From Gottfriedia endophytica (GTDB lineage Bacteria > Bacillota > Bacilli > Bacillales > Bacillaceae_G): 64,000 nt of DNA. The translations under genes and the position numbers were made by a program. The stretch covers positions 1 to 64,000 of the forward strand of contig NZ_JAGIYQ010000006.1 in assembly GCF_017814275.1 (NCBI RefSeq). The letters run 5' to 3'. Below, piece by piece: positions 8,565 through 16,754 of the stretch (positions are counted from its first letter, which is position 1; every line of letters starts with the position of its first letter). Below the pieces are notes generated by a model. The model had not been told where the DNA came from. It saw only the letters and a program-made list of their open reading frames with translations, and did not search any database.

Positions 8565-9540
8565 GTTTTTCTCCTTCTCTTAAAAGCAATTGAAACGGAC
8601 CTCTTCCAATTGAAATCTCTTTTTCAACAACCATTTTCTGCGAATTTATTTTATATAATTTATTCAAATCATAGCTAGTAGCATAAGCAGTATGATGATC
8701 ACCAACACCTGCATATGGATTAGAACCTACTTCAATAAATTGAGTTTGTTTTTGAGCAGTTGGATCTAATTTGTAAATCTGGTTTGTACCGTGAGCGATA
8801 GCGAATACTCCATCTTCATTACTAAAGAAGTTGACAGGCATTAGTGGTACTTTTAGAACCGAAAGCTGTTTCATCGTTTTCGTAGAATAGATTCGGACTT
8901 CATCATTTTCGTTTTCACCATTACCATGTCCACCAGCTAAAAGACGTTCTCCATCATTTGTAAGAAACAACCCTAATGTCGTAAGGGGAACTGTTATGGA
9001 GTTTAGCTTTTTATTATTCACTAAATTAATTACAACGATTTGATTTTGATCAAAATCTGACACATATAATAAACCGCGCTTTGCATCCTCTATCATTGAG
9101 ATAGGTGTTTTTCCAATCTTAATCGTCGATATAATCTTTCCGTTAAAATCTACAATTTGAACAGTACCCTTTTTTCCATTCGCAACGGCTAGCTTATCAT
9201 TATGTAGAGTAATAATATTTGTAATCCCTTTACCTAATTTCCAAGAATGTTGTTTTTTCCCTTTTGATAAGACATATGTATCTACATATGGATCTTCATG
9301 ATCATAAACAACAATTTCTCTTCCATTTTTTATTAATACTGCTCCGCTAACGTTACGATGTAAGTCCCATTCAGATAGTTTACGTAAAGTATCATTTTGA
9401 AGAAATGTTAAACTCCCTGCTTTTTTATTTACGGAAATTAAAACATCCTTATTTTCCGGAATATGATCATAACTTTGAAGTTGGCAGCTTGAAACGAATA
9501 AGAAAAGAGCAATAAGTAAAAATACTATTTTTTTATACAT
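8557..9540 (-). CDS. YncE-like beta-propeller lipoprotein
   Basis: A 327-residue exported lipoprotein. It has a short signal peptide (MYKKIVFLLIALFLFVSS) and lipobox VSSC with the lipidated Cys at ~19. The body has repeated four-strand blades typical of YVTN/YncE or lactonase-like propellers, for example TVQIVDFNGKIISTIKIG, LLYVSDFDQNQIVVINL and VRIYSTKTMKQLSVLKV. The ATG at 9540 follows AAAGGAG at normal spacing. The gene overlaps the regulator gene by eight bases. This suggests it modulates or senses for the kinase, for instance as an accessory ligand-binding protein on the outer face of the membrane. That role is inference. Confidence 0.8.
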   Translation of the reverse strand: MYKKIVFLLIALFLFVSSCQLQSYDHIPENKDVLISVNKKAGSLTFLQNDTLRKLSEWDLHRNVSGAVLIKNGREIVVYDHEDPYVDTYVLSKGKKQHSWKLGKGITNIITLHNDKLAVANGKKGTVQIVDFNGKIISTIKIGKTPISMIEDAKRGLLYVSDFDQNQIVVINLVNNKKLNSITVPLTTLGLFLTNDGERLLAGGHGNGENENDEVRIYSTKTMKQLSVLKVPLMPVNFFSNEDGVFAIAHGTNQIYKLDPTAQKQTQFIEVGSNPYAGVGDHHTAYATSYDLNKLYKINSQKMVVEKEISIGRGPFQLLLREGEKHE

Positions 9541-9584
9541 GCTAACTCCTTTCAAACAATCTCCAATTAAAAAAATATATAGAA

Positions 9585-9676
9585 AAGCTATCCTTATAAA
9601 AGGATTGTACCTCTCCTTCCGAGTTTACGATTACTACATAATCTCAGTAGGAAGTCCTTTACTCTAAGGATAGCCT
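9585..9676 (-). ncRNA. Candidate structured leader RNA upstream of the lipoprotein operon
   Basis: On the minus strand AGGCTATCCTTA (complement of 9665-9676) pairs with TAAGGATAGCTT (complement of 9585-9596) in a 12-pair closing helix. Inside, AAAGGA and CTTCC pair with GGAAG and TCCTTT, leaving an asymmetric bulge. A small TACT/AGTA hairpin is at the tip. The closing helix is followed by TTTTCT and a later T-run. The start codon is only 45 nt downstream. It matches no riboswitch class that I recognise. It may instead be the terminator of the gene upstream. The structure is from visual pairing only. Confidence 0.4.
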
Positions 9677-9707
9677 AAAAAATATGATAATTAAATTCAA
9701 TCTTTTA

Positions 9708-9931
9708 AGAAAGATGTATTGTAAAGTTTGTTGCTAATGATGATTTCCACTCCAGGATGCTCGCTTTCCGTGGGGCGGGCGGTGAGCATCCTCGTCGCTA
9801 TCGCTCCTGCGGGGTCTCACCTGTCCCGCTGTTCCCACAGGAGTCTCGCTCCTTCCGTTCCAATCATCTTCATTGTTAAAAATATGCTTTAACAAAATCT
9901 TATTAATAACAACAATTATTTAGAAAAGAAC
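9708..9931 (+). repeat. Palindromic element family 1, copy A
   Basis: The conserved ~130-bp core (9738-9868) begins GATGATTTCCACTCCAGG and ends GTTCCAATCATC. Its outer arms and the internal GGTGAG/CTCACC pair are complementary. AT-rich flanks carry TTTGTTGCT and AACAACAAT-type inverted ends. With the RNA-like hairpin at 9585-9676 it accounts for the 450-bp gap between the lipoprotein and FixH-like genes. Confidence 0.8.
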
Positions 9932-9989
9932 CTTTAAGAAAAAAATCAGCTTCAATCACAATATTATATCGAAACAGATTAAGTTCACT

Positions 9990-10736
9990 TTATTTAACAG
10001 TAATTTCTAGAACAGTATGTTCATGTATGCCTGGCTTTTCAACATGAGCTTTAATTGAGTATTTACCAGCTTTAGTAAAAGTTTCTTTTACTTCATATTC
10101 ACCAGCTTTTACTTCTTTCGCATCAATAAATTCATGTTTTCCATTAACATCCTGCCAGCTTTCTAATCTTACATTCGCTTTAGAAATTGGTTGTCCATGT
10201 TTATCTTGCACATGGATCATAAACATATTTTCTTTATTTGCAACAATATTTTCAATACCCATTACGTGGATGGTTGCATCACCATGATGATGTTCTTCAC
10301 CATGTTGATGTTGAGCTGGTTGTACTGTAGTAGTTGGATTTCCTACAGTAATTAATTCTTTTGGCATCATATGCATATCCCTTGCTGTTACATGAGCGAC
10401 TACATAATAATTGCCATCTTGTTTAAATGTATAGTTAACAGAATATGTTCCATCTTTTTGATTAGTAGCATCTAGCATTTCTGAGTTTTGTTGTCCGTTT
10501 TCCCCAATTTGGAACTTTACTTCGTCAGCATCTTTTACTGCTTGTCCACCTTGAGTAACCTTTGCTTTAATCGTAATTTGCTCATTTGCTTTAATGTGTC
10601 CATTTGGCAATTCAATTTTAACATCGATTGGTTGATTCGATACGTCTTTAGCTTGACCTTGATCATTATTTTTATAAATAAAGACAACTGCTGCAAGAAG
10701 AACCACAATTGCTATCCACATAAAATATTTTTTCAT
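9990..10736 (-). CDS. Membrane-anchored protein with two FixH/YtkA-like domains
   Basis: A 248-residue protein with an N-terminal signal anchor (MKKYFMWIAIVVLLAAVVFIY). Two similar beta-sandwich units follow: ~35-125, ending GNYYVVAHVTARDMHMMPKE, and ~150-248, ending GKYSIKAHVEKPGIHEH. They are joined by a His-rich linker (HQHGEEHHHGD). Both units resemble the YtkA/FixH-like domain found in cytochrome-oxidase and copper-handling contexts. The His- and Met-rich segments suggest metal binding, which is inference. The ATG at 10736 is used because GGAGGG precedes it by six bases; the longer frame to 10763 has no site. Confidence 0.75.
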   Translation of the reverse strand: MKKYFMWIAIVVLLAAVVFIYKNNDQGQAKDVSNQPIDVKIELPNGHIKANEQITIKAKVTQGGQAVKDADEVKFQIGENGQQNSEMLDATNQKDGTYSVNYTFKQDGNYYVVAHVTARDMHMMPKELITVGNPTTTVQPAQHQHGEEHHHGDATIHVMGIENIVANKENMFMIHVQDKHGQPISKANVRLESWQDVNGKHEFIDAKEVKAGEYEVKETFTKAGKYSIKAHVEKPGIHEHTVLEITVK

Positions 10737-10903
10737 GCCTATCCCTCCACTTTTTTTCTCCAAAATAAATCATAGAACATAAATGTGATGAAAATGTGAT
10801 AAATTTTAAAAATTTTTAATTTCAACTAAATTAAGAAAAAGTGGATTTACAACTGGAAAAACACTTTTACTTAAACAAATTACTAAATAAAAGAACAGAA
10901 CAT

Positions 10904-10930
10904 AAAAAAAAGCCCTCATGGGCATTTTTT
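10904..10930 (-). terminator. Terminator after the small membrane protein gene
   Basis: A short GCCC/GGGC stem with ATGA loop, flanked by A8 and T6, active on the minus strand and overlapping the stop codon of the upstream gene. Confidence 0.7.
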
Positions 10931-11123
10931 AAGAATGGTTATGCTTTTGATTATTTTGATTCATTTCTAGCATCTCTAATCTTTTCTCTTCTCTTCTTGA
11001 TGCTTTTCTAATCGCATTGAAAGTAAGAAATGCCCCGATGAAAAATATAACTAATGTGATAACTGCTGGAATATATTCCGCCTTATTTTTTGGAAAGTAC
11101 AAAAAACCCATATCCATCATCAT
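10929..11123 (-). CDS. Small single-pass membrane protein, ~62-64 aa
   Basis: Family not recognised. It has one hydrophobic helix (~18-40, AVITLVIFFIGAFLTFNAI), then a charged tail rich in Arg, Glu, Asn and His (RREEKRLEMLEM, ending KHNHS). GAGGGGTG precedes a run of three in-frame ATGs (11123, 11120, 11117); the second or third has the best spacing. Its own terminator separates it from the FixH-like gene, yet the shared orientation and His-containing tail make a functional link possible. Confidence 0.65.
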   Translation of the reverse strand: MMMDMGFLYFPKNKAEYIPAVITLVIFFIGAFLTFNAIRKASRREEKRLEMLEMNQNNQKHNHS

Positions 11124-11188
11124 TCACCCCTCTATTAAGAATTATAGCAATACTCTTACAATATGAGTAGCAATCAAATCTAAAATAT

Positions 11189-11411
11189 GGCTCTTTTTTA
11201 AAGATTGTTACTTTTAGGTTATGTAATTTAAAAGACAGAAGTTGATTGGAACGGAAGGGTGAAGGGCTCCTGTGGGAGATGCGGGAAGGCCGAGACCCCG
11301 CAGGAGCGTATGCGACGAGGAGGCTCAGCTCTCGCCCCTAGGAAAGCGAGCATCCCTACGTTCCAATCAACTTACACATACTGAAATAGCAACAATGTAA
11401 ACGAAAACAGC
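11189..11411 (-). repeat. Palindromic element family 1, copy B (best-paired copy)
   Basis: Reverse-orientation copy. The core starts GTTGATTGGAACG and ends CGTTCCAATCAAC, a perfect 13-pair terminal helix. Outer flanks read GGCTCTTTTTTAAAGATTGTT and AGCAACAATGTAAACGAAAA, again mutually inverted. It occupies nearly all of the 330-bp gap between the small membrane protein and kapD. Confidence 0.85.
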
Positions 11412-11420
11412 AAAAAAAAT

Positions 11421-11457
11421 AAAAAACCAACCGAGCAATGATCTCAATTGGTTTTTA
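11421..11457 (-). terminator. kapD terminator
   Basis: AAAAACCAA and TTGGTTTTT arms around a 17-nt loop, followed on the minus strand by T-rich sequence. Confidence 0.65.
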
Positions 11458-12075
11458 AATTGCAGAAGTTTTATTTAACAGCTTTGAAAAATCTACTAAA
11501 TCCCCTATTTTTGCAGGTTCTGGTTTCTCCATATATTGTTTATCCTTTTCTACTAGTTGATAAATATGATAGGTTGTTTTTGCATCATCTAATGCTTTAT
11601 GATGCTTTCCAGTCCCATCTTTTCCATATTCCTTTAAAGCATTCCATAGTCCTGTTTGGTTTTGATTTCCAAAAAAGCTTTTATATTCAAGACTTAGATC
11701 ACGAAATTTCCCTGTAATCGGAAAATCAATCTTCATCGCTTCACAATTATGCTTTAATACCTTCATGTCCATATTTCCCCAAGTAATAACATTAGTATCA
11801 TGCAACACTGTTGCTTCATGTAATTTTTTACCTAAATCTTGTATTGATATTCCTTGATTGACATTATCTTGTGAGATGTTCAAAAAACGCTTGCAACGTT
11901 CTGTTAAAATTGGAAATAAATTTGGTTTTACAAAAGAAGAAAAAGTTTCAGTAATCTTATCATCAATTACTGAAATGTATCCAACTTCAATAATTTCTGG
12001 ATAAAATTTTATTCCATTTTTCTTCCCTTCAGGCATTGTAAATTCGAAATCAATAAATAATAACTGTTTTTTCAT
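11455..12075 (-). CDS. kapD: 3'-5' exonuclease-like sporulation regulator KapD
   Basis: A 206-residue DEDDh-type exonuclease fold protein. Exo I motif FIDFEF (Asp9, Glu11), Exo II WGNMDMKVL (~99-107) and Exo III HHKALDDAKTT (~168-178) are all intact. In B. subtilis KapD (about the same length) antagonises the KinA branch of the sporulation phosphorelay; the nucleic-acid substrate is not established. GGAGG precedes the ATG at 12075. Divergent from pbpD, as in B. subtilis, but no kapB-like gene is present alongside. Confidence 0.88.
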   Translation of the reverse strand: MKKQLLFIDFEFTMPEGKKNGIKFYPEIIEVGYISVIDDKITETFSSFVKPNLFPILTERCKRFLNISQDNVNQGISIQDLGKKLHEATVLHDTNVITWGNMDMKVLKHNCEAMKIDFPITGKFRDLSLEYKSFFGNQNQTGLWNALKEYGKDGTGKHHKALDDAKTTYHIYQLVEKDKQYMEKPEPAKIGDLVDFSKLLNKTSAI

Positions 12076-12345
12076 TCACACACCTCCAATAATCATTAAT
12101 TTTCTGACTTTTTATCTATTTTCTTATAAGACAGAATAGAATTCAAGTAATGTGTTAGATATTCATGAATATTTATTTATTTTTCGTAGGCTCTGATAAA
12201 ATACAACATAGCCTTTTTACAAAAGAACTAAACGGAAAATTACACCTCGCTTTACCATTACTCATGCTAAACATGGTAAAATAATAGAAGTTCTTTATAA
12301 GAACACATTCGTAAAATGAAAATAAAAGTATAGTAGAGGAAAAGT

Positions 12346-14229
12346 ATGAAAAAATATTTTGGTTTTATTCTTATTATAATAGGCTTTATTGTCTTTTATT
12401 TCATATATAAGAATGCTTTTTTAGCGTATGAGACTTCTAAGACAATTCCTAAAAAATCACCTCCAGCGCTCCCAGTTGTTTCTCTATCACAAAATAGTAT
12501 CTTTTATGATCGAAACGACACGCCATTTTATATGCCTGGTTCTGGAGAGTATCGTATTTATGTTAAAAGCAACGACATACCTCAAGTTGTAAAGGATATT
12601 TTTATAGAAACAGAGGATCGAAACTTCTATAAACATAAAGGTATTGATATTGTAGGGATTGCACGGGCATTCAAAGTAAATGCTAGACATAGTGAATTAG
12701 CACAAGGTGGAAGTACAATTACACAACAGCTTGCTAGAAATCTTTACTTATCGAATGAAAAGTCTTTTAAACGAAAAATAAAAGAAATACAAATTTCTTT
12801 ACAGTTAGAAAAGCAATATTCAAAAGATGAAATATTAGAACAATACATTAACACGATTTATTTTGCAAATCGAAATTACGGAATCGAAGCAGCAAGTGAA
12901 GCTTACTTTGGAAAATCTATAAAAGATTTAAGTATTGCTCAAACTGCTTTTATTTGCTCAATACCTAATAACCCGTCGTTATACGATCCAATTAGACATT
13001 TTAATAATACAAAAAAACGCCAAGAGAGAATTTTAGGTATCTTAAAAGAATCTGGTAAAATTACAAATCAACAGTACATAACTGCAATGAAAGAAAAGAT
13101 TAAACTAACTCCAGGGAAAAAGATTCAAAAATTCCCCGATTACTATACGTACGTGGATTATGAACTAAAACAAATTTTATCTGGAGAAAAAGGAAACTTC
13201 CAAACTAGTAAACTAACAAAAGCTCAACAAAATAAGCTCAGAGAACTAAAAACAACAGAAGATAAAGTGGATTACTTACAAAATCAAGGACTTAAAGTTT
13301 ACACTAGCCTAAATCCAGGTGTTCAAGAAGTAGCTGTAAATTCTGTCTATAATGGAACTGCCTCCACGAATACGGAAGGCTCTGCAGTAGTTGTTGACAA
13401 CAATACTCACGAAATAGTTGCTCTTGTTGGTGGACGTGATTATCAACCATTTAATTTAAATAGAGCATTTCAAGATTATCGTCAACCAGGTTCGACGATT
13501 AAACCATTGTTAGTTTATGCACCTTATTTTGATTCTATGGGAGGAACCCCAGATTCAATCGTTAGCACTGATACGATTTGTATTAAACTAGGTAACGGTA
13601 AAGAACACTGCCCTAAAAACGATAGTGGAAAAGTATACGGCAATGTAACATTCAGAACAGCTATGAAATATTCTTATAATACCGCTGTACTTCATTTATT
13701 CCAACAAATGACACCTAGCGTAGGATTTTCATATTTAGATAAGTTTCATTTCCAAAAGGTTGTTCGAGCAGATCATAATCTGACTGCTGCACTTGGTGGA
13801 TTTACGAACGGAATGTCTCCACTCGAAATGACAAGTGCATATTCTACCTTTGGCAATGACGGCAATTATTACGAAACAGGAGCTATTCGGAAAATTACTT
13901 CTAAAGATGGGACTGTTTTGTACGAAAACAATCCATCACCAACTAGAGTTTATAGTCATCAAACCAACGAGTATATTAGAAGCATGCTAAATTCTGTTGT
14001 CAAAGAGGGTACTGCACGTAATATTTACATGCGACTCGACTATATTGGAGGAAAAACAGGTACAACGAACAATAACACTAACTTATGGTTCGTTGGTTTA
14101 ACTTCAAATTATACAATTGGCACATGGATTGGAAATGTTAAACCAAATAAACCAATTCCTAAAGCATATCAAACACCACCACCACAGATTATTTGGAAAA
14201 ATATCGTTGTAGATAGTGGATTAAGATAG
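12346..14229 (+). CDS. pbpD: Class A penicillin-binding protein 4 (PbpD)
   Basis: A 627-residue bifunctional peptidoglycan synthase. One N-terminal membrane anchor (~5-26) precedes a GT51 glycosyltransferase domain with catalytic Glu90 in ETEDRNFYKHKG and QGGSTITQQLARN. The transpeptidase domain has SxxK (Ser383-Thr-Ile-Lys386), SxN (Ser443-Tyr-Asn445) and KTG (Lys570-Thr-Gly). All catalytic motifs are intact. It polymerises and cross-links cell-wall glycan outside the membrane. Length is close to B. subtilis PBP4 (624). The intergenic region to kapD contains two inverted repeats, one overlapping a TAAAAT -10-like box. Confidence 0.94.
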   Translation: MKKYFGFILIIIGFIVFYFIYKNAFLAYETSKTIPKKSPPALPVVSLSQNSIFYDRNDTPFYMPGSGEYRIYVKSNDIPQVVKDIFIETEDRNFYKHKGIDIVGIARAFKVNARHSELAQGGSTITQQLARNLYLSNEKSFKRKIKEIQISLQLEKQYSKDEILEQYINTIYFANRNYGIEAASEAYFGKSIKDLSIAQTAFICSIPNNPSLYDPIRHFNNTKKRQERILGILKESGKITNQQYITAMKEKIKLTPGKKIQKFPDYYTYVDYELKQILSGEKGNFQTSKLTKAQQNKLRELKTTEDKVDYLQNQGLKVYTSLNPGVQEVAVNSVYNGTASTNTEGSAVVVDNNTHEIVALVGGRDYQPFNLNRAFQDYRQPGSTIKPLLVYAPYFDSMGGTPDSIVSTDTICIKLGNGKEHCPKNDSGKVYGNVTFRTAMKYSYNTAVLHLFQQMTPSVGFSYLDKFHFQKVVRADHNLTAALGGFTNGMSPLEMTSAYSTFGNDGNYYETGAIRKITSKDGTVLYENNPSPTRVYSHQTNEYIRSMLNSVVKEGTARNIYMRLDYIGGKTGTTNNNTNLWFVGLTSNYTIGTWIGNVKPNKPIPKAYQTPPPQIIWKNIVVDSGLR

Positions 14230-14234
14230 AACGA

Positions 14235-14513
14235 AATGTGAAGCAGACTTGCTTAGCTCCGAAAGACATTGGAGCAATAACTAAGAGAAGTGCGGTTTTC
14301 ACTTCACTTAGTTATTGTGAAATGGCCGAGGAGCTAGTCTGCGTAACTAGACAACTAGAAAAGCGGAAGCAACCCGTTTATCTCCGACAGGCGTTGGAGC
14401 AATAAGCAAATGAAGTGCGTTTTTTCACTTCAATTGCTTATTGTGAAACAACCGAGGTGATGGTTGCTGTAGCTGGACAAACAAGAAATGTGAAGCAGAC
14501 TCTCTGCATAACT
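14235..14513 (+). repeat. Tandem covarying hairpin units, family 2 (two units plus remnant)
   Basis: Unit A (14235-14353) and unit B (14358-14480) share the loop strings TTGGAGCAATAA and GTGAAA, and the plus-strand order stem-loop-stem. Their stems differ but stay paired: GCAGACT/AGTCTGC versus GCAACC/GGTTGC at the base, AATAACTAAG/CTTAGTTATT versus AATAAGCAA/TTGCTTATT inside. A remnant at ~14486-14513 keeps only the base, GCAGA/TCTGC. Placed directly downstream of pbpD, it fills the gap to yufK. Confidence 0.8.
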
Positions 14514-14517
14514 AAAA

Positions 14518-14556
14518 AAATATGCATGCTCTCAAAAGCATGCAGATTTTTTAAAA
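14518..14556 (-). terminator. yufK terminator
   Basis: TGCATGCT and AGCATGCA arms around a TCAAAA-type loop, with T-runs on both strands; positioned just past the yufK stop. Confidence 0.8.
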
Positions 14557-15108
14557 TGGTATATTTTTTAGATATGTACTAACTAATGTAAAATAAATAT
14601 ATGCAATTCCACTTACGATTGATCCCCAAATGATTACTTGAAAAAGAACAAATCCAAACATCCCTACTACGGAAAATGATTTAGATTGTTTAATTAAGAA
14701 ATAGATCAAATAGGCAATAAAAGTGGCACCTAGTACAGAAACACTTAATAAAATTGAGCTATTTAATGGTACTGAAATTAGTCCACCAATAATAAAAAGA
14801 TAAGAAATTTTCTTGGAAACAATTAGATCCGCCCCTGCTTCATCCTTAGAAAAAAATAAAAGCCCCATTTCCCAAATTGTTTGTCCAAGTATTTTTAATG
14901 CCGAAAATATCGCAAAAATAACAAATAAAATACCAATAAATAGTAATATCCGTATATCTTTTTCTGGCATGATTCCCTTTAAAGGTTCTAGCATACCCAA
15001 CTTCGATATAAAGTTGATCGCTAATTGAAAAAAGTAGAGTGTAAATGAAATTCCAAAAAACAATATGGAAAATAGTCCAAAAAAACTAGTGTAGTAAATA
15101 TTCTTCAA
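14551..15108 (-). CDS. yufK: DUF5366 membrane protein (YufK-like)
   Basis: A 185-residue integral membrane protein with five to six hydrophobic helices and few charged loops (one near residues 90-105, KDEAGADLIVSKK). It is similar in size and character to B. subtilis YufK; function unknown. The start is taken as TTG at 15108, because AAAGGAG lies eight bases upstream; the longer frame to 15126 would put the site inside the coding region. Gene order kapD/pbpD-yufK-yuxO supports the assignment. Confidence 0.7.
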   Translation of the reverse strand: MKNIYYTSFFGLFSILFFGISFTLYFFQLAINFISKLGMLEPLKGIMPEKDIRILLFIGILFVIFAIFSALKILGQTIWEMGLLFFSKDEAGADLIVSKKISYLFIIGGLISVPLNSSILLSVSVLGATFIAYLIYFLIKQSKSFSVVGMFGFVLFQVIIWGSIVSGIAYIYFTLVSTYLKNIPF

Positions 15109-15443
15109 GAGTTCGTCTCCTTTCAAAAGTATAATCTATAGCTCTAGTACATTTTTATCTACTAATTATAATAAAGAGAATAGATTAGAAGATTAAATTA
15201 TTAATGACTCTCAAAAGCAGTTTACTCACTATTGTAACATATAGATGACCTAAATTCAGTTATTATCCTTTATGTATCATTTTTAACCGAGAGGCAATGA
15301 ATGGATTTAATTGCTCTCATCATGAGTGAAGTTTTTGAATAGAACTGTTATTTCGAAAACCCAAATATATATCTATTTCTATAACTATATGGATCTTATT
15401 AAAAAAGCTGTTCTAAAAGTATATCACTTTTGAACAGCTTTTT
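15109..15443. other. Gene-poor region with yuxO terminator
   Basis: No supported gene. A terminator hairpin at 15401-15443 (AAAAAGCTGTTC and GAACAGCTTTTT arms) ends yuxO and works on both strands. A second, weaker hairpin lies at ~15289-15320 (GAGAGGCAAT / AATTGCTCTC) without a T-run. In B. subtilis the comQXPA quorum-sensing genes lie near yuxO; none are here. Confidence 0.6.
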
Positions 15444-15450
15444 GATAATC

Positions 15451-15840
15451 CTATTTTCTTTTCTCTTTAATCGCTACCGTACAACGTGAAATGCAAATTA
15501 ATTCTTCTTTTTCAGAGCAAATTTTTATGTCCCACACCATCGTTGACTTTCCTTTATGCAAAACCGTTCCTATAGCTGTAACAGTTCCTTCTCTTACAGA
15601 ACGTAAATGATTAGCGTTAATTTCTAAACCGAATGCAAGCTGATTCTCTTGATCAATCATTGAAAAAGTCCCAACACTCGCAACAGATTCTGCTAAAGCT
15701 ACTGAAGCACCACCATGTAAAAAACCAAATGGTTGATGGACTTTTTCAGTTACTTCCATTTTCATGATAACTTTCCCCTCTTCAACCGATTCGAGGGTCA
15801 TCCCAAGAGCCTTCATTAATGTCATTTTTTCTTCAAACAT
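15451..15840 (-). CDS. yuxO: PaaI-family hotdog thioesterase (YuxO)
   Basis: A 129-residue single hotdog-fold protein. The family motif HQPFGFLHGGASVALAE (~35-51) is present, including the His-Gly-Gly and the catalytic-region acid. Members hydrolyse acyl- or aryl-CoA thioesters; the annotation as 1,4-dihydroxy-2-naphthoyl-CoA-type thioesterase is possible but not provable here. AAGGAGGAAATTCG precedes ATG 15840. Monocistronic with its own terminator. Confidence 0.85.
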   Translation of the reverse strand: MFEEKMTLMKALGMTLESVEEGKVIMKMEVTEKVHQPFGFLHGGASVALAESVASVGTFSMIDQENQLAFGLEINANHLRSVREGTVTAIGTVLHKGKSTMVWDIKICSEKEELICISRCTVAIKEKRK

Positions 15841-16019
15841 CGAATTTCCTCCTTCTTTTTTAAGTCGAAACCATTGTCTGTACCTCCAAGTTTACAGAAG
15901 TAATTCGAATTTTGAAAGCGTTTTGTATTTAGATTTTTGACGATTTATTTCCTCAACAATTTTATTAAATATGTATGTGTTAACAATTAGAAAGTCTTTA
16001 AATGGTCTAAATTAATGTA

Positions 16020-16048
16020 TTGACACAATTTAACTAACAATTTATTAT
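16020..16048 (+). promoter_or_regulatory. bioY sigma-A promoter
   Basis: TTGACA (16020-16025), a 17-nt spacer and TATTAT (16043-16048), directly upstream of the BirA operator. Confidence 0.8.
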
Positions 16049-16049
16049 A

Positions 16050-16081
16050 TTGTTAACCAATTACAAAAGAGAGGTTAACAA
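16050..16081 (+). promoter_or_regulatory. BirA operator in front of bioY
   Basis: TTGTTAACC, 14 nt, then GGTTAACAA: a perfect inverted repeat matching the biotin repressor (BirA) box. It begins two bases after the -10 box, covers the transcription start and includes part of the ribosome binding site (GAGAGG). Biotinyl-AMP-bound BirA should block transcription when biotin is plentiful. Confidence 0.88.
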
Positions 16082-16083
16082 TT

Positions 16084-16674
16084 ATGAATAAATCATTTTT
16101 TTCTGTCCGAGATATTACATTTTCGGCAATGTTTATTGCACTTATGGCAATTGGAGCAAATATCGTTTCTTGGATACCATTTTTAACTATCGGTAGTGTA
16201 CCACTAACATTACAACCATTTTTTGCTGTTTTAGCAGGATTACTTTTAGGAAGAAGAGTAGCATTTATTTCAATGGTTGGTTATCTGTTAGTTGGTTTAG
16301 CAGGTGCTCCAGTTTTTGCTGGATTTTCTTCAGGACCCGCTGCTCTTATCGGACCAACTGGAGGTTTTATCTTCAGCTTTCCAATCGCAGCTTTTTTAGC
16401 AGGCTGGTACTTACAAAACAAACAACAACCTAATTATATTCACTTTTTGATTGCTGCAACTATCGGGATTATTAGCATTTATCTTATTGGAACAAACTAT
16501 ATGTATATGATCCTTTCAACAAAAATGAATTACGCAACTGCTTGGATAGGAATGGCACCATTTGCATTAAAAGATGTTGTATTCACTTTTATCGCAGCAT
16601 CAATTTCTCCTTCTATTTATAAAGCGATTAACCCAATGGTATCTAAACAAAGAAATTCAAATAAGTCAGCTTAA
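16084..16674 (+). CDS. bioY: BioY biotin transporter substrate-binding subunit
   Basis: A 196-residue membrane protein with about six helices and the BioY signatures PLTLQPFFAVLAGLLLG (~44-60) and LVGLAGAPVFAGF (~76-88), followed by GPAALIGPTGGFI. BioY binds biotin in the membrane, alone or as the S component of an ECF transporter with shared EcfA/EcfT modules. The BirA operator upstream independently supports biotin as the substrate. Corresponds in position to the B. subtilis yui region paralogue. Confidence 0.92.
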   Translation: MNKSFFSVRDITFSAMFIALMAIGANIVSWIPFLTIGSVPLTLQPFFAVLAGLLLGRRVAFISMVGYLLVGLAGAPVFAGFSSGPAALIGPTGGFIFSFPIAAFLAGWYLQNKQQPNYIHFLIAATIGIISIYLIGTNYMYMILSTKMNYATAWIGMAPFALKDVVFTFIAASISPSIYKAINPMVSKQRNSNKSA

Positions 16675-16686
16675 TAAAAAGGAAAA

Positions 16687-16730
16687 GAAGGCTACTCATA
16701 ATGAATATTATGGGTGCCTTCTATATTTTT
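16687..16730 (+). terminator. bioY terminator
   Basis: GAAGGC-AC-CATAAT pairs with ATTATG-GT-GCCTTC around GAAT, then TATATTTTT. Confidence 0.78.
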
Positions 16731-16754
16731 ATACGGTTACTTTAACTGTTCCAT

